Positions 1 through 7,142 of a stretch of 48,484 nt of DNA are shown piece after piece. Source of the DNA: Lachnospiraceae bacterium UBA2734. GTDB taxonomy: Bacteria; Bacillota; Clostridia; Lachnospirales; Lachnospiraceae. The stretch covers positions 62,823 to 111,306 of the forward strand of contig DEKA01000012.1 in NCBI GenBank assembly GCA_002353635.1. The letters are read 5' to 3'. Numbering within the stretch: position 1 is the stretch's first letter; each line of letters opens with the position of its first letter. The notes under the pieces were generated by a model, which searched no databases, was not told where the DNA came from, and saw nothing but the letters and a program-made list of their open reading frames with translations. The position numbers and the translations under genes were made by a program.

Positions 1-2
1 CC

Positions 3-872
3 GGCGGCTTCCTCTACAGTATCTGGCAGAGTAGGATGCTCACCGCGACTGCGCTGATTTTTTTCGTGATCTCCCTGTCGCCGACGGTCAATTTCGATGC
101 GCAGCATCACCTCTTCTCAATCCCTTATCCGCGCTTTATTCTGTCTGCATGGGGGATTGTGCGCGCCAGCGGAAGATTTATGTGGGTAACTTCCTTTATT
201 CTCATGGCGGGTGCTGTGTGCTGGCTGTTCGGCGTATTTCAGCGGACAACAGCTGGCAACCGGGCGGAAAGCATAAAAGAGGTGCCTGGGCAGAAGAAAA
301 CTGGATGCCGGGCAGAAGAAGGCGGCAGGAAAAGAAAGGGAGCCGGAGCCTCTCTCCTTCTACCCTGTCTGCTTCTCTGTGCAGTGCTGGCGCTGCAGCT
401 GACGGACATCAGCGGAGAGCTGGAAAGGCGGCACGCCAAATACACAAAGGAATATACAGCTGTGCGCCTGGGGGAGTCTGACCCCGTGTGGAAGGAAATT
501 CTGCAGGATAAGAGCAAAGTTCACTTTATCTTTGCCTCTGACGTGACGAACAACCAGACTCTCATGTATTCTGTGGCGAACTGCGCGGTGGACAATGGGA
601 GGACGACGAATATTTTCTATGTGGCGCACGACGCGTCAAAGGCCGGATCGCTGGATGGAATTGAGAAGGAGCTGGAGAGCCTGAACGATGAATCGGTGTA
701 TGTTTTCCGTGACTATGATGTGACGCTCATGCGGCAGATCGGATCTTCTCTCCATTACTACCGTGTATACTCCGGCTATGTGGGACTTACGCAGCCGCTT
801 GCCGGACAGACGGAGCTGGATCCATGGACAATTCCAATCTCCGAAGGGGAGAGGGAAGAGAGAGGGCTGTAA
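3..872 (+). CDS. C-terminal part of a large membrane protein (DUF6311-like), truncated by the window edge
   Basis: The reading frame is open to the first bases of the window, so the true start lies upstream and only about 290 C-terminal residues are seen. Hydrophobic segments occur near the start (LTATALIFFVISL), after the motif AWGIVRASGRFMW, and at ASLLLPCLLLCAVLALQL. A basic linker rich in Lys, Arg and Gly separates the last two. A soluble tail of about 150 residues follows. The RASGRFMW segment recalls DUF6311-type polytopic proteins, which are often linked to surface glycan work, but this is from memory. The gene ends 83 bases before the convergent TetR gene. Function unknown. Confidence 0.6.
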   Translation, partial: GGFLYSIWQSRMLTATALIFFVISLSPTVNFDAQHHLFSIPYPRFILSAWGIVRASGRFMWVTSFILMAGAVCWLFGVFQRTTAGNRAESIKEVPGQKKTGCRAEEGGRKRKGAGASLLLPCLLLCAVLALQLTDISGELERRHAKYTKEYTAVRLGESDPVWKEILQDKSKVHFIFASDVTNNQTLMYSVANCAVDNGRTTNIFYVAHDASKAGSLDGIEKELESLNDESVYVFRDYDVTLMRQIGSSLHYYRVYSGYVGLTQPLAGQTELDPWTIPISEGEREERGL

Positions 873-913
873 TGGCTGCCGGCAGTATTCGAAAAGGATT
901 CAGCTGGCACCAT

Positions 914-957
914 AAAAATGCTGCAGCAGGGGAAACCTCTGCTGCGGTGCATTTCTA
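914..957 (-). terminator. Hairpin terminator at the end of the TetR gene
   Basis: AAATGC and GCAGCAG on the left pair with CTGCTGC and GCATTT on the right, with a short AAAC-type loop and a small internal bulge. Read on the minus strand the stem is followed by GCATTTTTA, a short U tract. It overlaps the last codons of the minus-strand regulator and could also stop transcripts arriving from the convergent upstream gene. Confidence 0.5.
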
Positions 958-1533
958 AACATCGTGCGTTGCAAACGATCCGTCGAGCTCGGCGATGTAG
1001 CGCATCCGCTCTTCAGGATCAAACCCGGTATTCATGATGTAGGCATAATAGGAGCCATAGATTTTATAGCTGAGCATTACGGCGTGGTGCAGATCTCCTA
1101 AGTGCTGCGGCTTTATGGAGTAAAACAACTTCTTGATGACCTCGTCCATCTTTTCGGGGAGCTTATTCGACTGGCTGCCGGAGAAGAGTGTCTGAATGAT
1201 TTCATGATTCGGCCTGCAGTTTGCGAGCATCCTGTAAGCAAAGCTGCTGACGTCTGTGCAGATCTCGGACGGATCGTCCATACTGTCGATGATCTGCTGA
1301 ATGACCTCCGACTGAAGGGCATCGGACAGCTCATAGATGTTGTGGTAGTATCCATAGAACGTGGACTTGTTGATGTCCGCCCTGCGGCACAGCTCCGTCA
1401 CGGTGATTTCCTCAAGATCTTTGTGTGCCCTGATCTGAAGAAAGGCCTCGCGCATGCGCCTCTTGGCTTTGGGTTCCCCTCTTTTTCTTTTTTTCTTTGC
1501 ACCGGTAAGCGCAGTGTTCAGATCGTTTGTCAT
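955..1533 (-). CDS. TetR/AcrR family transcriptional regulator
   Basis: The 192-residue product has a basic N-terminus (KKKRKRGEPKAKRRMREAF) and a helix-turn-helix at about residues 30-60 (ITVTELCRRADINKSTFYGYY), the classic TetR DNA-binding pattern. The all-helical C-terminal part would be the ligand and dimer domain and shows no recognisable ligand motif. I chose the ATG at 1533 because AAGGAGA lies 7 bases upstream; a longer frame begins at 1572. The gene is divergent from a DegV gene, with two palindromes between them, so autoregulation and control of degV are likely. The inducer is unknown. Confidence 0.85.
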   Translation of the reverse strand: MTNDLNTALTGAKKKRKRGEPKAKRRMREAFLQIRAHKDLEEITVTELCRRADINKSTFYGYYHNIYELSDALQSEVIQQIIDSMDDPSEICTDVSSFAYRMLANCRPNHEIIQTLFSGSQSNKLPEKMDEVIKKLFYSIKPQHLGDLHHAVMLSYKIYGSYYAYIMNTGFDPEERMRYIAELDGSFATHDV

Positions 1534-1616
1534 GACAGTCTCTCCTTCATCAGGCAGGTACAAAACAGACAATATTTTATATGTGTCTGAATTAAGATAA
1601 TCATCCTATTGAGTTT

Positions 1617-1659
1617 TGAATTTTAATTCATTATATTCTATAGGGAATTGAAAATTCAA
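1617..1659. promoter_or_regulatory. Two palindromes, candidate TetR operators
   Basis: TGAATTTTAATTCA (1617-1630) has 6-base arms around TT, and TTGAAAATTCAA (1648-1659) has 5-base arms around AA. Their centres are 30 bases apart, about three helical turns. They lie in the A/T-rich gap between the divergent TetR and DegV genes, where a TetR protein would be expected to bind. Binding is inferred, not seen. Confidence 0.45.
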
Positions 1660-1696
1660 CAGGTGTCGTTTTTAGTGAATAGAAAGGGTACAGGAA

Positions 1697-2617
1697 ATGC
1701 AGATCGGTGTTACTACAGATGCGGCTTCAGACATTACCAAGGCAGAGGGAGAAAAGCTTGGCGTTTATGTCGTGCCAATGTATTTTGATCTCGACGGTGA
1801 ATCATACATGGAAGGGGATCATGATGAGGCTCCCAGAGATGGAATCCCCGGTCTTCTCACCAGAGAGAAGCTTTTTGATCTGCAGAGACAGGACAGGAAT
1901 GTCACGACTTCGCAGCCAAGGCCGGAAGATGTGATGCAGACCTGGAGAAGAGCATTGGGGGAGTATGAGGAGATTATTCACATTCCAATGACAGAGGGAC
2001 TCTCCGGCAGTGCGCAGGAGGCCGTCATGCTCTCACACGAGGATGAGTTCGAGGGAAGAGTTCATGTTGTGTGCAATAAGCGGGTTTCCGTGACGCAGAG
2101 GAGGGCAGTTGCGGATGCACAGATTCTTGCCGGGAAAGGATACAGAGCGGAAGAGATCTGCCGCATTCTTGAGCGGGATGCAGAGAAGAATTCCATCTAT
2201 CTCACAACCGGAACACTGAAGTATCTTAAAAAGGGAGGACGCGTCACGCCTGCGGCCGCCGCAATCGGATCGATCCTGCATATTCAGCCGATCCTCAGCA
2301 TTCAGAAGGGCGGCAAGGTGGATGCTGTTAAGCTCGCACGAACACCCAGGCAGGGGAGAGAGATCATGTTCCGCGAACTGAAAAAGGACCTTACAGAAAG
2401 GTTTCATGATCCGGAGGGGAGAACCTGCAGATTCGCAACTGCCTACTCAGACGACAGAGCGATGTCGGAGGAGATGGCAGAGGAACTCGATGTTGCCTTT
2501 CCGAACCGATTCGACAAAGAAATTGTCATCAGCCCTTTGAATCTTCTTCTTTGCTGCCACACAGGATACGGCACATACGGCATTGCGGCAATTCCTGTGT
2601 GTCCCGAGACACTCTGA
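1697..2617 (+). CDS. DegV family (fatty-acid-binding) protein
   Basis: The 306-residue product opens with IGVTTDAASDIT, matching the (V)xTDSxxDL start of DegV proteins, and continues with VVPMYFDLDGESY, then TSQPRPEDVMQ and IPMTEGLSGSAQ, the phosphate- and lipid-head contacts of the family. Later it has TTGTLKYLKKGGRV and LHIQPILSIQKGGKV, also typical. DegV proteins bind one fatty acid; some act as FakB, presenting fatty acids to the kinase FakA, but no fakA is nearby. AAAGGG precedes the ATG. The divergent TetR regulator makes ligand-responsive control plausible. Length is slightly above the usual 280-290. Confidence 0.9.
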   Translation: MQIGVTTDAASDITKAEGEKLGVYVVPMYFDLDGESYMEGDHDEAPRDGIPGLLTREKLFDLQRQDRNVTTSQPRPEDVMQTWRRALGEYEEIIHIPMTEGLSGSAQEAVMLSHEDEFEGRVHVVCNKRVSVTQRRAVADAQILAGKGYRAEEICRILERDAEKNSIYLTTGTLKYLKKGGRVTPAAAAIGSILHIQPILSIQKGGKVDAVKLARTPRQGREIMFRELKKDLTERFHDPEGRTCRFATAYSDDRAMSEEMAEELDVAFPNRFDKEIVISPLNLLLCCHTGYGTYGIAAIPVCPETL

Positions 2618-2686
2618 CAGTATTGCATCCATCCTGTTGTTTCCAGAGAGAGTCTGAGAAAACGAATCAATTCTGCGAACAGAAAA

Positions 2687-2725
2687 GTCCTCTCTGCGCA
2701 AGCCTGTAACTTCTGCAGAGGGGAC
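2687..2725. terminator. Hairpin between convergent degV and yprB-like genes
   Basis: GTCCTCTCTGC (2687-2697) pairs with GCAGAGGGGAC (2715-2725), one G-U pair included. On the minus strand it is followed by TTTTC, so it could end transcripts of the YprB-like gene. The U tract is poor, hence the modest confidence. Confidence 0.35.
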
Positions 2726-2756
2726 ATCATTATGCGTTTGACGCTTTCTGCCTGAT

Positions 2757-3932
2757 TCAATCATCGTCCGGCATCTGCGCCGCTGTATTGGCCTTCGGCG
2801 CCGGAACACCGAGCCTGCCCACAATATGGCGGTAGATGTAGGTGGCATAGTCGGAGAAAAACGACCTGTCTTTCTTCATCTCATCTGAAAATTCGAAGAA
2901 CGCGTCCTTATCCCGATAGGATCTCTTGAAGAACGGCTCGCGAAAGAGCGCCCACTCAGGAAGAAAGCTTCCCTTCTTTCTTGTGTAGCAGTTCTCCGCC
3001 TTAGCCTGTTCGCGCTTTTCCTTATCGATAAATCCGGCAATTGACTTGTGCAGTGCTTCATCCCTGCCGGGGAGATAGTAATAATCGCGGAAATTCGCGT
3101 AAAAATACTTCATTTCCTCGCGGTAGATCGGCACCTTGATATTCACGTCCGCTCCGTTGGCCGTCATGTAGCAGCCGTCGGCTGTCGCCGAGACGGGCTT
3201 TTTCAGAATCTCCCCCGCATACGGGACATCCTGCATGCGGCATTCGAGAATGAGCTCCTCATGACGTGCCCCATCGACGCCTGTGTAATAGTCGGCGCCG
3301 GCCTTTGTGCAGAGAAGACAAGCCGTGAAGACACCCTGCATGCCGATCACGGGCGTGATTCCAATGAGACCGCGTACATCGGCCTCGTTGTGCGCGATGA
3401 TAGGTGCGGAGAGATCCGGGCGGGGATCCTGCAGATACTGATGATACAGTTCAACGAGCTCGGCGCCGGAGCGGCTCTCCGTGCGCCCTGTGCCCATATA
3501 GCGCTCTATCGTCTGCTGCTGGTAGTTCTCGAGAGAGAGAATTTTCTTGTATGGACGGATCATCCGGTAGAGATCGACGGATTTCTTGTTGGCAATGACA
3601 TTGTTCAGGCGGTCCGCCTCGATCCTGCGCACGAGGAAGGGGATGTCAAATCTCGATCCGTTGTAATGCACAAACGTGCCGAAAGGCTTTGCAAAGATCA
3701 GAAATGAGTTCAGGATATCGCTCTCACCTTCTCCCGTGTCATCGAACCACTGCGTGATGGTCCAGCCGCTGCTGGTATGATAGGCACAGCCGATCAGAAA
3801 AATGCGGTTGTGGTGCGCAGAAAGCCCTGTTGTCTCAAGGTCAAGATACAGAATATCGGAAAGAGGCGAGAGGGATGCGAGAGGTGAATAGACGCGCTCC
3901 TTCTCCTTGATGACTTTGCTGAAGATCTGCAT
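2757..3932 (-). CDS. YprB-like ribonuclease H-fold / DnaQ-type exonuclease domain protein
   Basis: About 391 residues. The N-terminal half has the three acidic motifs of DEDD 3'-5' exonucleases: YLDLETTGL, then HYNGSRFDIPFLVRR, then IIAHNEADVRGLIG. This arrangement matches the ribonuclease H-like domain of the Bacillus YprB family. The C-terminal 150 residues are less conserved and may be a partner-binding region. The ATG at 3932 has GGAGGG about 6 bases upstream; the longer frame to 3983 has no such site. The substrate is unknown, and YprB proteins are often linked to DEAD helicases, none of which is adjacent. It stands as a single transcription unit. Confidence 0.8.
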   Translation of the reverse strand: MQIFSKVIKEKERVYSPLASLSPLSDILYLDLETTGLSAHHNRIFLIGCAYHTSSGWTITQWFDDTGEGESDILNSFLIFAKPFGTFVHYNGSRFDIPFLVRRIEADRLNNVIANKKSVDLYRMIRPYKKILSLENYQQQTIERYMGTGRTESRSGAELVELYHQYLQDPRPDLSAPIIAHNEADVRGLIGITPVIGMQGVFTACLLCTKAGADYYTGVDGARHEELILECRMQDVPYAGEILKKPVSATADGCYMTANGADVNIKVPIYREEMKYFYANFRDYYYLPGRDEALHKSIAGFIDKEKREQAKAENCYTRKKGSFLPEWALFREPFFKRSYRDKDAFFEFSDEMKKDRSFFSDYATYIYRHIVGRLGVPAPKANTAAQMPDDD

Positions 3933-4137
3933 GGAATCCCTCCTCAATGGATCCGGCAATACCGCAATTATTCGTCTTCCCATCCAAAATTATCGGGTTA
4001 TCGAGGGATGCTGAACAATTACATAATAATTAAAGAATAGCATAAAATCCGCGGGAGAGGAACATTCTACACTGCAGAATAAGGGCCGTTCGCTGTCGCT
4101 CTGCCTCAAATGCGAATAAGGCTGCATGTCTTTCACT

Positions 4138-5016
4138 TCAGGAGCGCCGCCGCTCGATATTCCAGTGTACTACTGCCGCAGTGATGATGACCGCATAGCC
4201 GATCCAGCTGAGGACGTCAGGAATCTCTCCGAAGAAGAGGAAACCGAGAATGGCTGCGAAGATGACCTGCGAGTAGTCGAAGACGGAAATCTCCTTCGCA
4301 GGCGCCAGTGTGTAAGCCTGCGTGACAGCGATCTGCCCGAGTGCTGCGCCTCCGCCCGCGCCCAGAAGAGAGAGAAACTGCGCTGTGCTTAAGGGGGCAT
4401 GGTGCAGGAGAATAAAGGGAAGGCAGCCAATTGTGGAAAAGAGGGAGAAACAGAATACGATTTCTGGACCGTTTACACCGAGCTGTCTTGTTTTCCGAAG
4501 GTAAGTATATGCCGTGCCGGCAGAGAATCCGCTGAAGAGTCCGGCAAAAGCGGGCAGGCTTGCGATGCCGGCCGTCGGATGCACAACGAAGACGGCACCG
4601 ATGAAGGCGGCAATGACGCAGAGAAGATCAGACACAGACGGAATCTCCTTCAGAATGAAGACGGACATGAGGATGGCAAAGAACGGCGCCATTTTATTGA
4701 GAATATTGGCGTCTGCCAGCTGCAGTCTTCCAATTGCCCAGAAGTTGAAGGTAATACCCAGAAAACCCATGAGGCAGCGCATGAACAGAGGAAAGGCGGC
4801 TTTTTTCGGGATGTGCAGATCGGCCTTTGAGCGCGCCATGAGAACCGCCGCGATGCACAGCGCAACAATATTGCGGAAAAAGGCCTTTTCCATTGCCGGA
4901 AGATCGCCGGCGAGCTTGACAAAAAAGGACATCAGGGAGAAGCCCAATGCCTCCAGCAGCACGAAGATAACGGCCTGCACATGTCTGTTCATTCCCTTTT
5001 TGCTGTCTTTTTCCAT
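4138..5016 (-). CDS. EamA/DMT family transporter
   Basis: The product is almost wholly hydrophobic, with about ten membrane segments in two repeats of five, as in drug/metabolite exporters. Recognisable EamA stretches are ALGFSLMSFFVKLAGDLP in the first repeat and GAALGQIAVTQAYTLAPA followed by SVFDYSQVIFAAILGFLFF in the second. It is presumably an inner-membrane exporter of a metabolite; the substrate cannot be read. Start choice is uncertain: ATG 5016 has GGGGAG 12 bases upstream, and ATG 4992 has AAGGGA directly before it. It stands alone between the YprB-like gene and an MgtC remnant. Confidence 0.85.
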   Translation of the reverse strand: MEKDSKKGMNRHVQAVIFVLLEALGFSLMSFFVKLAGDLPAMEKAFFRNIVALCIAAVLMARSKADLHIPKKAAFPLFMRCLMGFLGITFNFWAIGRLQLADANILNKMAPFFAILMSVFILKEIPSVSDLLCVIAAFIGAVFVVHPTAGIASLPAFAGLFSGFSAGTAYTYLRKTRQLGVNGPEIVFCFSLFSTIGCLPFILLHHAPLSTAQFLSLLGAGGGAALGQIAVTQAYTLAPAKEISVFDYSQVIFAAILGFLFFGEIPDVLSWIGYAVIITAAVVHWNIERRRS

Positions 5017-5165
5017 TGTTGAATCTGACTCCCCGTGTGTAATATAGACATATAAGGTGTTGAGCACCCATCCCGGATTACTCCCTGATACGTTACGATT
5101 CTTCGGCGCAGGCGTCGGGGGGATGCTAAACAATAATCATACCATAGCTAACAGAGGATTTTAAC

Positions 5166-5351
5166 ATGACAGCCGCTCTGACAGCATATCTTCGTGAATT
5201 CGATTTTGTTTCTGTTGCACTGCGTCTTATCCTTGCCATGTTCATGGGTGCCTTTATCGGCATGGAGACAGACTTTATTGAAAATTACGCGCACATTAAA
5301 AAGCACATTCTGTGTTTTCCTTCATGGGAGTCCACAGGGTGTGCTTTTTAA
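5166..5351 (+). pseudogene. Truncated MgtC/SapB family remnant
   Basis: The 61-codon frame begins MTAALTAYLREFDFV and continues ALRLILAMFMGAFIGME, which matches the N-terminus of MgtC/SapB membrane proteins (normally 150-230 residues). After residue 40 the similarity stops, and the frame runs into a perfect hairpin before ending. The remaining three to four membrane segments are absent downstream. I read it as a decayed gene start joined to a terminator. A genuine small membrane peptide is possible but less likely. Confidence 0.5.
5298..5349. terminator. Long bidirectional hairpin terminator inside the MgtC remnant
   Basis: AAAAAGCACATTCTGTG (5298-5314) pairs along its full 17 bases with CACAGGGTGTGCTTTTT (5333-5349), using two G-U pairs, around an 18-base loop. 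Both strands end in a run of five U. Its position inside the reading frame supports the view that the frame is not an intact gene. Confidence 0.75.
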
Positions 5352-5367
5352 TAGTTGAACAGATACG

Positions 5368-5463
5368 TTAATTGACAGATTTCTTTTCCTTCTTCAGTCC
5401 ACAGTGGTCATACTGGGGGTGCTGAGCCATTTCAGTTATCCTGTCCTTGTACGCACCGGGATC
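5368..5463 (-). pseudogene. Possible gene-end remnant downstream of the YhcH-like gene
   Basis: On the minus strand, in a frame different from the neighbouring gene, the sequence reads ...DPGAYKDRITEMAQHPQYD, then HCGLKKEKKSVN and a TAA at 5370-5368. The composition is protein-like and charged, yet there is no start codon with a ribosome binding site, and an internal ATG would give only 20 residues. I do not recognise the family. It could be the last part of a deleted gene or chance. Confidence 0.25.
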
Positions 5464-5983
5464 AGAACTTCCAGGTTCCTTCCGGCAGGCATGCCGCAAG
5501 CGGAACCTTTATGACGATCTTGCGGATGTGCGCCGGCTGTTCACCTGCCTGAAGTGCCGGGATATGCACGTCCCAGGGAAGATATACGGCGTAAGTGCCG
5601 ACTTCAAGAGCTATCCTTCCTTCGGCAGCCTTCGGATTGTTCTTATAGAAGAGAATATCGCGGGGCGTCTTCAGGAGGTCTTCGTCCACTTCATTTGTGC
5701 CGTCGTCATTGTAGTATCCTGCCTCTTCCGGTCCGCCGGCTGCCAGAAACTGCACATCGATATTATGGCGATGGATCTCAGGGCGAAGCGCTTCTCTTGG
5801 TGAGGTCTCCAAATCGAGTACCTGAAGAATCATGGGCACTCCTGCAATCTGAATGTCGAATTTCCCGGCCTCATGGTGAGCGAGATCCTGCTCCTTAAGA
5901 TAATGCAGCGCGCCGCACAGGGGAGCGGGCAGGAGGGCTGCCTGTGCATCAAAGAATTCGTTGTTCACATTGCCGTAAATCAT
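5462..5983 (-). CDS. YhcH/YjgK/YiaL family protein
   Basis: The 173-residue product starts MIYGNVNNEFF and carries the cupin-like signature of the YhcH/YjgK/YiaL family: HRHNIDVQFLAAGGPE, then YKNNPKAAEGRIALEVG, AVYLPWDVHIPAL and IRKIVIKV. The His residues in HRHN and in WDVHIP are the likely metal ligands. Members are linked to sugar or sialic-acid catabolism, possibly as anomerases, but no such genes are nearby. The start at 5983 has AAGGAG 6 bases upstream; the longer frame is rejected. It is slightly longer than the usual 150-155 residues, with an insert around NDDGTNEVDEDLLKTPR. Confidence 0.85.
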   Translation of the reverse strand: MIYGNVNNEFFDAQAALLPAPLCGALHYLKEQDLAHHEAGKFDIQIAGVPMILQVLDLETSPREALRPEIHRHNIDVQFLAAGGPEEAGYYNDDGTNEVDEDLLKTPRDILFYKNNPKAAEGRIALEVGTYAVYLPWDVHIPALQAGEQPAHIRKIVIKVPLAACLPEGTWKF

Positions 5984-6057
5984 GTTGTTCTCCTTATAAA
6001 ATCCTGTCCTTCCCAGCATCTGCAAGGCAGACAGGAGCTGCTGTGCGCATACAATAA

Positions 6058-6089
6058 GGGCAGATGCAGAAGAGGTTCCGCATCTGCCC
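6058..6089 (-). terminator. Hairpin downstream of thioredoxin
   Basis: GGGCAGATGC (6058-6067) and GCATCTGCCC (6080-6089) are perfect complements with a 12-base loop, 16 bases after the thioredoxin stop codon on the minus strand. The following minus-strand bases TTATTG give only a weak U tract, so it may stabilise the transcript end rather than terminate strongly. Confidence 0.5.
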
Positions 6090-6105
6090 GTTCATTCCTG
6101 TATGA

Positions 6106-6423
6106 TCAAAGAAGTGCGTTGAGCTTCTGCTCGAGAACGGACTGGGGCATAGCACCGACGGCATTGTCCACAACCTTGCCTCCCTTGATGAAGACAAAGT
6201 TCGGAATGCTCATGACATTGAACTTCTCGGCCAGATCCGGCTCGTCGTCGGAGTTGACTCTGCCGATCTTGATCTTTCCGTCGTACTTCTCTGCAAGTTT
6301 CTCCACGACAGGCATCATCATCTTGCAGGGACCGCACCAGTCTGCGTAGAAATCGATCATTACCGGGATGTCACTGTTCTCAACTTCGCTCTGAAAATTG
6401 GCGGATGTAAAAGTATATTCCAT
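6106..6423 (-). CDS. trxA: Thioredoxin
   Basis: The 105-residue product has the redox site ADWCGPCK at residues 27-34 (Cys30 and Cys33), the buried Asp in VMIDFYADW and the cis-proline loop SIPNFVFIKGG (Pro74). Length and fold motifs are those of ordinary cytosolic thioredoxin, the dithiol reductant for ribonucleotide reductase, peroxidases and methionine sulfoxide reductase. The ATG at 6423 follows AAAGGAGG; the upstream extension in the same frame is untranslated leader. A minus-strand promoter lies 110 bases upstream. It is monocistronic, and no thioredoxin reductase gene is adjacent. Confidence 0.95.
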   Translation of the reverse strand: MEYTFTSANFQSEVENSDIPVMIDFYADWCGPCKMMMPVVEKLAEKYDGKIKIGRVNSDDEPDLAEKFNVMSIPNFVFIKGGKVVDNAVGAMPQSVLEQKLNALL

Positions 6424-6530
6424 TGTAAAGCCTCCTTTATGAAAGGGATGGTCCCGCAGTGCAGCGCGGGCGTATCTTCTGATAACAGATGACTGTTCAG
6501 TACCCTTCCGAAGGGCGATGAACAATTACG

Positions 6531-6559
6531 ATTATAAGATACGGAGGATAAGAACTCAA
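6531..6559 (-). promoter_or_regulatory. Promoter of thioredoxin
   Basis: On the minus strand TTGAGT (6559-6554) and TATAAT (6536-6531) are separated by 17 bases, a good vegetative sigma factor match. Transcription would start near 6524, giving a leader of about 100 bases. The rest of the 336-base gap between the trx and rpmE starts holds the rpmE promoter and leader. Confidence 0.6.
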
Positions 6560-6628
6560 ACACATTCGAAACGGTATTTTGTTGTCTTTGGTGGTATCAT
6601 ATCATTATTATGATCTTCTGAAAATCTC

Positions 6629-6658
6629 TTGCCAACAGCAAATGCGAGATGTTATAAT
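6629..6658 (+). promoter_or_regulatory. Promoter of rpmE
   Basis: TTGCCA (6629-6634) and TATAAT (6653-6658) are separated by 18 bases. Transcription would begin near 6665, about 95 bases before the rpmE start codon, which leaves room for the leader hairpin. Confidence 0.6.
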
Positions 6659-6664
6659 TCATAC

Positions 6665-6759
6665 GCTGTTTTGAGATTTCAGACAGTACGAAGCTTTATT
6701 GGTGGTGAGTGAATGATAGATCATTCACGAGCGGCGCTACATCCAGGAGGAACATTGTA
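6665..6759 (+). ncRNA. rpmE 5' leader with hairpin, candidate L31 autoregulatory leader
   Basis: GTGAATGA (6709-6716) and TCATTCAC (6721-6728) form a perfect 8-base stem with a four-base TAGA loop, 32 bases before the rpmE start. Autoregulatory ribosomal-protein leaders, including ones for L31, are known in Firmicutes. I see the hairpin but cannot confirm that it matches the published L31 consensus. Confidence 0.35.
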
Positions 6760-6960
6760 ATGAAGGAAGGAATTCATCCGGAGTATCAGCAGTGCACAGT
6801 AACATGCAACTGCGGCAACACATTCGTGACAGGCTCTACAAAGAAGGAAATCCACGTCGAGGTATGCTCTAAGTGCCATCCGTTCTACACGGGTCAGCAG
6901 AGAGCAGCTTCCGCAAAGGGCCGCATCGATAAGTTCAACAAGAAGTACGGCCTTAAGTAA
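6760..6960 (+). CDS. rpmE: 50S ribosomal protein L31, zinc-binding type
   Basis: The 66-residue product starts MKEGIHPEYQQCTVTCNCG and has VCSKCHPFYTGQQ, then IDKFNKKYG, all standard for L31. The cysteines at CNCG and CSKC form the zinc ribbon, so this is the zinc-bound (C+) form rather than the zinc-independent paralogue. AGGAGG lies 9 bases before the ATG at 6760; a longer in-frame start at 6709 lies inside the leader hairpin and is rejected. L31 bridges the two ribosomal subunits. A terminator follows within 25 bases. Confidence 0.97.
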   Translation: MKEGIHPEYQQCTVTCNCGNTFVTGSTKKEIHVEVCSKCHPFYTGQQRAASAKGRIDKFNKKYGLK

Positions 6961-6982
6961 TAAACCGCGGCAAGGTACAGAA

Positions 6983-7018
6983 AGGTGGGAGCAGGAATCT
7001 GCCCCCACCTCTTTCTTT
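6983..7018 (+). terminator. Terminator after rpmE
   Basis: AGGTGGGAGCAG pairs with CTGCCCCCACCT with one mismatch and a four-base loop, then CTTTCTTT follows. It separates rpmE from the DUF1385 gene. Confidence 0.75.
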
Positions 7019-7037
7019 ATGCGGGCAGTAAAGAGAA

Positions 7038-7112
7038 AGAAGGCATCCGTGCCCATATGAGATGCCTTCTGACGAGCACCGTGACATCGAGAGGAGGCGC
7101 CTGCCGCCTCCT
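7038..7112. other. Two further hairpins ahead of the DUF1385 gene
   Basis: AGAAGGCATC (7038-7047) pairs with GATGCCTTCT (7061-7070), a perfect 10-base stem with a 13-base loop. AGGAGGCG (7092-7099) pairs with CGCCTCCT (7105-7112). Neither is followed by a U tract. With the rpmE terminator they make three stems in 130 bases, and could protect the processed 5' end of the downstream message. Confidence 0.4.
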
Positions 7113-7142
7113 GCCCGATTAAGCGATTAAGGAACAGCACGA

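Noticed and set aside
7092..7112. Hairpin ahead of DUF1385 as a terminator
   Set aside because: There is no U tract after the stem, so it is listed only as a structure.
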